A DNA stretch of 13,509 nucleotides from Candidatus Omnitrophota bacterium. GTDB taxonomy: Bacteria; Omnitrophota; Omnitrophia; Omnitrophales; JACROU01. Of the stretch, positions 11,105 to 13,509 are shown one piece after another. The DNA lies in NCBI GenBank assembly GCA_016206875.1, contig JACQQR010000142.1, forward strand, positions 1-13,509. The letters are read 5' to 3'. The translations under genes and the position numbers were made by a program. Under the pieces are notes generated by a model, which was given only the letters and a program-made list of their open reading frames with translations, searched no databases and was not told the DNA's origin. Each line of letters begins with the position of its first letter. Positions within the stretch are counted from its first letter, which is position 1.

Positions 11105-13509
11105 ATGCCCGATCAAAAATCCAACCCCTATCTTTTAAGCCGTGATATTGCGCCTGTCCTATACAACATCGAATTAGAGCCTGATCTCGAAAATTTTACG
11201 TTTAAAGGGAATGAATATATTTCCATTCAGGCCCCTCGCCCTTTTTCAAAAATTGAACTTCATGCCCTGGAAATCACCGTCACGCGCGCTTGTCTGGTGC
11301 GCGGCCCGCTGGATTCCGGCTCCCGGTTGGAAGCGCACCATGTCACATATAATGAGAAAAGAGAAACGGTGATTCTGGACTTTGGCGAAACGCTGAAGCC
11401 CGGGCAGTATCCCACGCTGTATCTGGAATTCAGTGGCGTATTGAACGACAAAATGCACGGCTTCTACCGCACTTCCTACGAAGTGGCGGGACAGAAGAAA
11501 TGGGGAGCGGCCACACAGTTTGAGGCCACGGACGCCCGCCGCGCATTTCCTTGTTGGGATGAGCCGGCGCGCAAAGCCCGGTTCAAAATTTCACTCAAAG
11601 TTCCGCGTCATCTCACCGCGCTTTCGAATATGCCCGTGATAGAAGAGGGCTTTCTTCCCGCCACTGCGCTCAAGCGCCTTGTATTCGATATTACGCCGGT
11701 GATGAGCACTTATTTGGTGGCGTTTGTCGTAGCCGAGCTGGAATACATCGAGGCGCAAGACAAAAACGGTGTGGGGGTTCGCATCTACACAACGCCGGGG
11801 AAAAAAGAGCAGGGGCGCTTTGCCCTGGGTGTGGCGCTTCATACATTGCCCTATTTTGCGGATTGGTTTGGGATTCCGTACAGTCTTCCCAAATGCGACA
11901 TGGCGGCCTTGCCGGATTTTGCATCCGGCGCGATGGAAAACTGGGGCCTGGTCACGTACCGGGAAACCGCACTCCTAGTCGATCCTGTCAATTCCTCCGC
12001 CGCCGCCCGCCAGCGCGTGGCGGAAGTTGTGGCGCATGAGTTGGCGCATCAATGGTTCGGCAATTTAGTCACCATGAAATGGTGGACAGATCTTTGGCTC
12101 AACGAAGGTTTCGCTTCCTACATGGGGCCTAAGGCCGTAGCGCATCAATTTCCCGAGTGGGAAGTCTGGAGCCAGTACATCGGCCATGAATTTTTGGGCG
12201 CGCTTCACGCCGACAGCCTTCGCAACACGCACGCAATAGAAATCGATGTGCAAAATCCGCATGAAATCCGCGAAATTTTTGATTCAATTACTTATGCCAA
12301 AGGCTCTGTGGTGAACCGCATGCTTGAGCATTACTTGGGCGAAGAGGCATTCCGTGAAGGGTTGAATTTGTATCTCAAGCGCTTTGAGTACGGCAATGCC
12401 TCTACGCAGGATTTATGGCATGCCTTGGAAGAAGTCTCGGGAAAGCCGGTAAAAGCCATTATGGCTTCGTATACGCGGCAGGGCGGATATCCGGTGATTT
12501 CTGTTTCAGAAGGCAAAAATCAAAACACGCCGTCGCTCATTCTCGAGCAAAAACGGTTTTTATTTGACGGAAGCGGCGACAAAAAAAATCCGCATTGGAA
12601 AATTCCCGTGGGTGTGGCCGCATCCGGCCTAAAAAAGCCCATTTATAGATTGATGCAAAAAAGAAAAGAAACCGTGGCGCTCCCTACGCGCCCTAACAAA
12701 TGGCTGAAACTGAATCCCGGCTCGAGCGGTTTTTTCCGCACGGCTTATTCACCCAAGCTTTTTTCCAATCTCCTCGAGGCCATGAGCCGGGGCATACTGG
12801 CTCCTGAAGAAAGCCTGGGTGTGCTCGATGATGCTTTTGCCTTGGTACGCGCCGGGCATCTTCGCACTTCCGCCGGGCTCAGTCTTCTGGAGAGTTTAGA
12901 CAAAGAAACGGATTACAATTTGTGGGCAGGAATTTCCGGGTCCGTCGGTTCTCTCGAGATGCTATTTGGGTCTACGCACAGCGCTTTAGGGACAAAGATT
13001 TCTGCTTTTGGCCGGGAATTATTTTCACCCATTGCAAAAAAATTGGGGTGGAATGCTAAAGCCTCGGATACCCACTTAGATATCCTCTTGCGTTCTTTAG
13101 TGTTAGCGAACATGGGGGCTTTTGACGATAGAGACACCATCGAAGAAGCCCGTTTGCGCTTTAACCAATTTATCAAAACCGATCAAATGCCGCCTGACTT
13201 GCGCGGGGCCGTATATTCCATCGTTGCCCGGCATGGGGGCGCGAAAGAATTCGACCGGCTTTTGAATGTGTACACAAGCGCCGGCCTTCAAGAAGAAAAG
13301 GTGAGAGTGTTACGGGCCATGACGCGTTTTCGCACCCCGGAACTTGTGCGTCGCGCGCACCGGTTTGCGCTTTCCGGTGAGGTGCGGGCTCAAGACACTT
13401 TTATTATTTTGGCAGGTCTGGGTTCCAATGCCTTTGCCCGCGAGGCAAACTGGAAATTTGTAAAATCCAATTGGTCTACCTTGGTGGACCGCTTCGCCGG
13501 CGGGCTTAA
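11105..13509 (+). CDS. M1-family zinc aminopeptidase, partial (C-terminus beyond window)
   Basis: A metallopeptidase that removes N-terminal residues from peptides, resembling the puromycin-sensitive/aminopeptidase N group. The frame from ATG 11105 is open for 801 codons with no stop to the right edge; the TAA at 13507-13509 is in another frame. Known family members have about 850 residues, so only a short C-terminal part is missing. The exopeptidase motif GAMEN is at 275-279, zinc site HELAH at 311-315 with the third ligand E334, and catalytic tyrosine Y397 (SITYAKGSVV). N-terminal beta domain (residues 1-200), catalytic domain to about 450, then a helical C-terminal domain. No signal peptide, so cytosolic. 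No RBS precedes the ATG, which lies two bases after the inverted repeat; however, homology starts at once (LSRDIAPVLYNIEL), so the start is credible. Confidence 0.93.
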   Translation, partial: MPDQKSNPYLLSRDIAPVLYNIELEPDLENFTFKGNEYISIQAPRPFSKIELHALEITVTRACLVRGPLDSGSRLEAHHVTYNEKRETVILDFGETLKPGQYPTLYLEFSGVLNDKMHGFYRTSYEVAGQKKWGAATQFEATDARRAFPCWDEPARKARFKISLKVPRHLTALSNMPVIEEGFLPATALKRLVFDITPVMSTYLVAFVVAELEYIEAQDKNGVGVRIYTTPGKKEQGRFALGVALHTLPYFADWFGIPYSLPKCDMAALPDFASGAMENWGLVTYRETALLVDPVNSSAAARQRVAEVVAHELAHQWFGNLVTMKWWTDLWLNEGFASYMGPKAVAHQFPEWEVWSQYIGHEFLGALHADSLRNTHAIEIDVQNPHEIREIFDSITYAKGSVVNRMLEHYLGEEAFREGLNLYLKRFEYGNASTQDLWHALEEVSGKPVKAIMASYTRQGGYPVISVSEGKNQNTPSLILEQKRFLFDGSGDKKNPHWKIPVGVAASGLKKPIYRLMQKRKETVALPTRPNKWLKLNPGSSGFFRTAYSPKLFSNLLEAMSRGILAPEESLGVLDDAFALVRAGHLRTSAGLSLLESLDKETDYNLWAGISGSVGSLEMLFGSTHSALGTKISAFGRELFSPIAKKLGWNAKASDTHLDILLRSLVLANMGAFDDRDTIEEARLRFNQFIKTDQMPPDLRGAVYSIVARHGGAKEFDRLLNVYTSAGLQEEKVRVLRAMTRFRTPELVRRAHRFALSGEVRAQDTFIILAGLGSNAFAREANWKFVKSNWSTLVDRFAGGL

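Noticed and set aside
11105..13509. Possible frameshift in the aminopeptidase, because the distance from the ATG to the last TAA is not a multiple of three
   Set aside because: Codon-by-codon reading from 11105 shows one unbroken frame with all family motifs; the TAA at the edge is out of frame and the gene simply continues beyond the window.

Overview
The window looks like a bacterial chromosome segment of moderate G+C. It is dominated by one long operon for SUF-type iron-sulfur (Fe-S) cluster assembly, and almost every base is coding or identifiable intergenic structure. The lineage cannot be fixed from the sequence alone. A small SWIB-domain protein, a SufU-type SUF system with SufT, and a DUF59-Mrp-DUF971 fusion fit a PVC-related or candidate-phylum bacterium (Omnitrophota is one guess, low confidence).

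Layout. On the minus strand at the left edge lie purE and the N-terminal part of purK (purine biosynthesis, N5-CAIR route). Diverging from them on the plus strand is a secreted Cu/Zn superoxide dismutase. It is followed, two bases after its stop, by an AbiEii/DUF6036-like nucleotidyltransferase and a 58-residue orphan ORF; these last two are visibly more A+T rich and look like an inserted accessory pair. Next comes a clear sigma70-type promoter at 2541-2569. A 13-bp IscR/SufR-like palindrome overlaps its -35 element and part of the spacer.

The promoter drives rrf2 (cysteine-rich regulator) - mrp (three-domain P-loop carrier) - sufB - sufC - sufD - sufS - sufU - sufT, all plus strand, ending at a strong hairpin terminator at 10586-10629. 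Expected roles: SufS extracts sulfur from cysteine and passes it to SufU; the SufBCD ATPase scaffold builds clusters; Mrp and SufT (both with DUF59/MIP18 domains) help deliver clusters to client proteins; the Rrf2 protein senses Fe-S status and probably represses its own operon.

After the terminator, a separate promoter precedes a SWIB-domain gene. A large inverted repeat then precedes an M1-family zinc aminopeptidase that stays open to the right edge and is cut by the window.

Three different palindromic repeats sit at gene junctions inside the suf operon (mrp/sufB, sufC/sufD, sufU/sufT), and a fourth sits before the aminopeptidase. One of them has become the C-terminal tail and stop codon of mrp. 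The genes are mostly well-known families. The least explained parts are the nucleotidyltransferase/58-aa pair, the repeats, and the SWIB protein.
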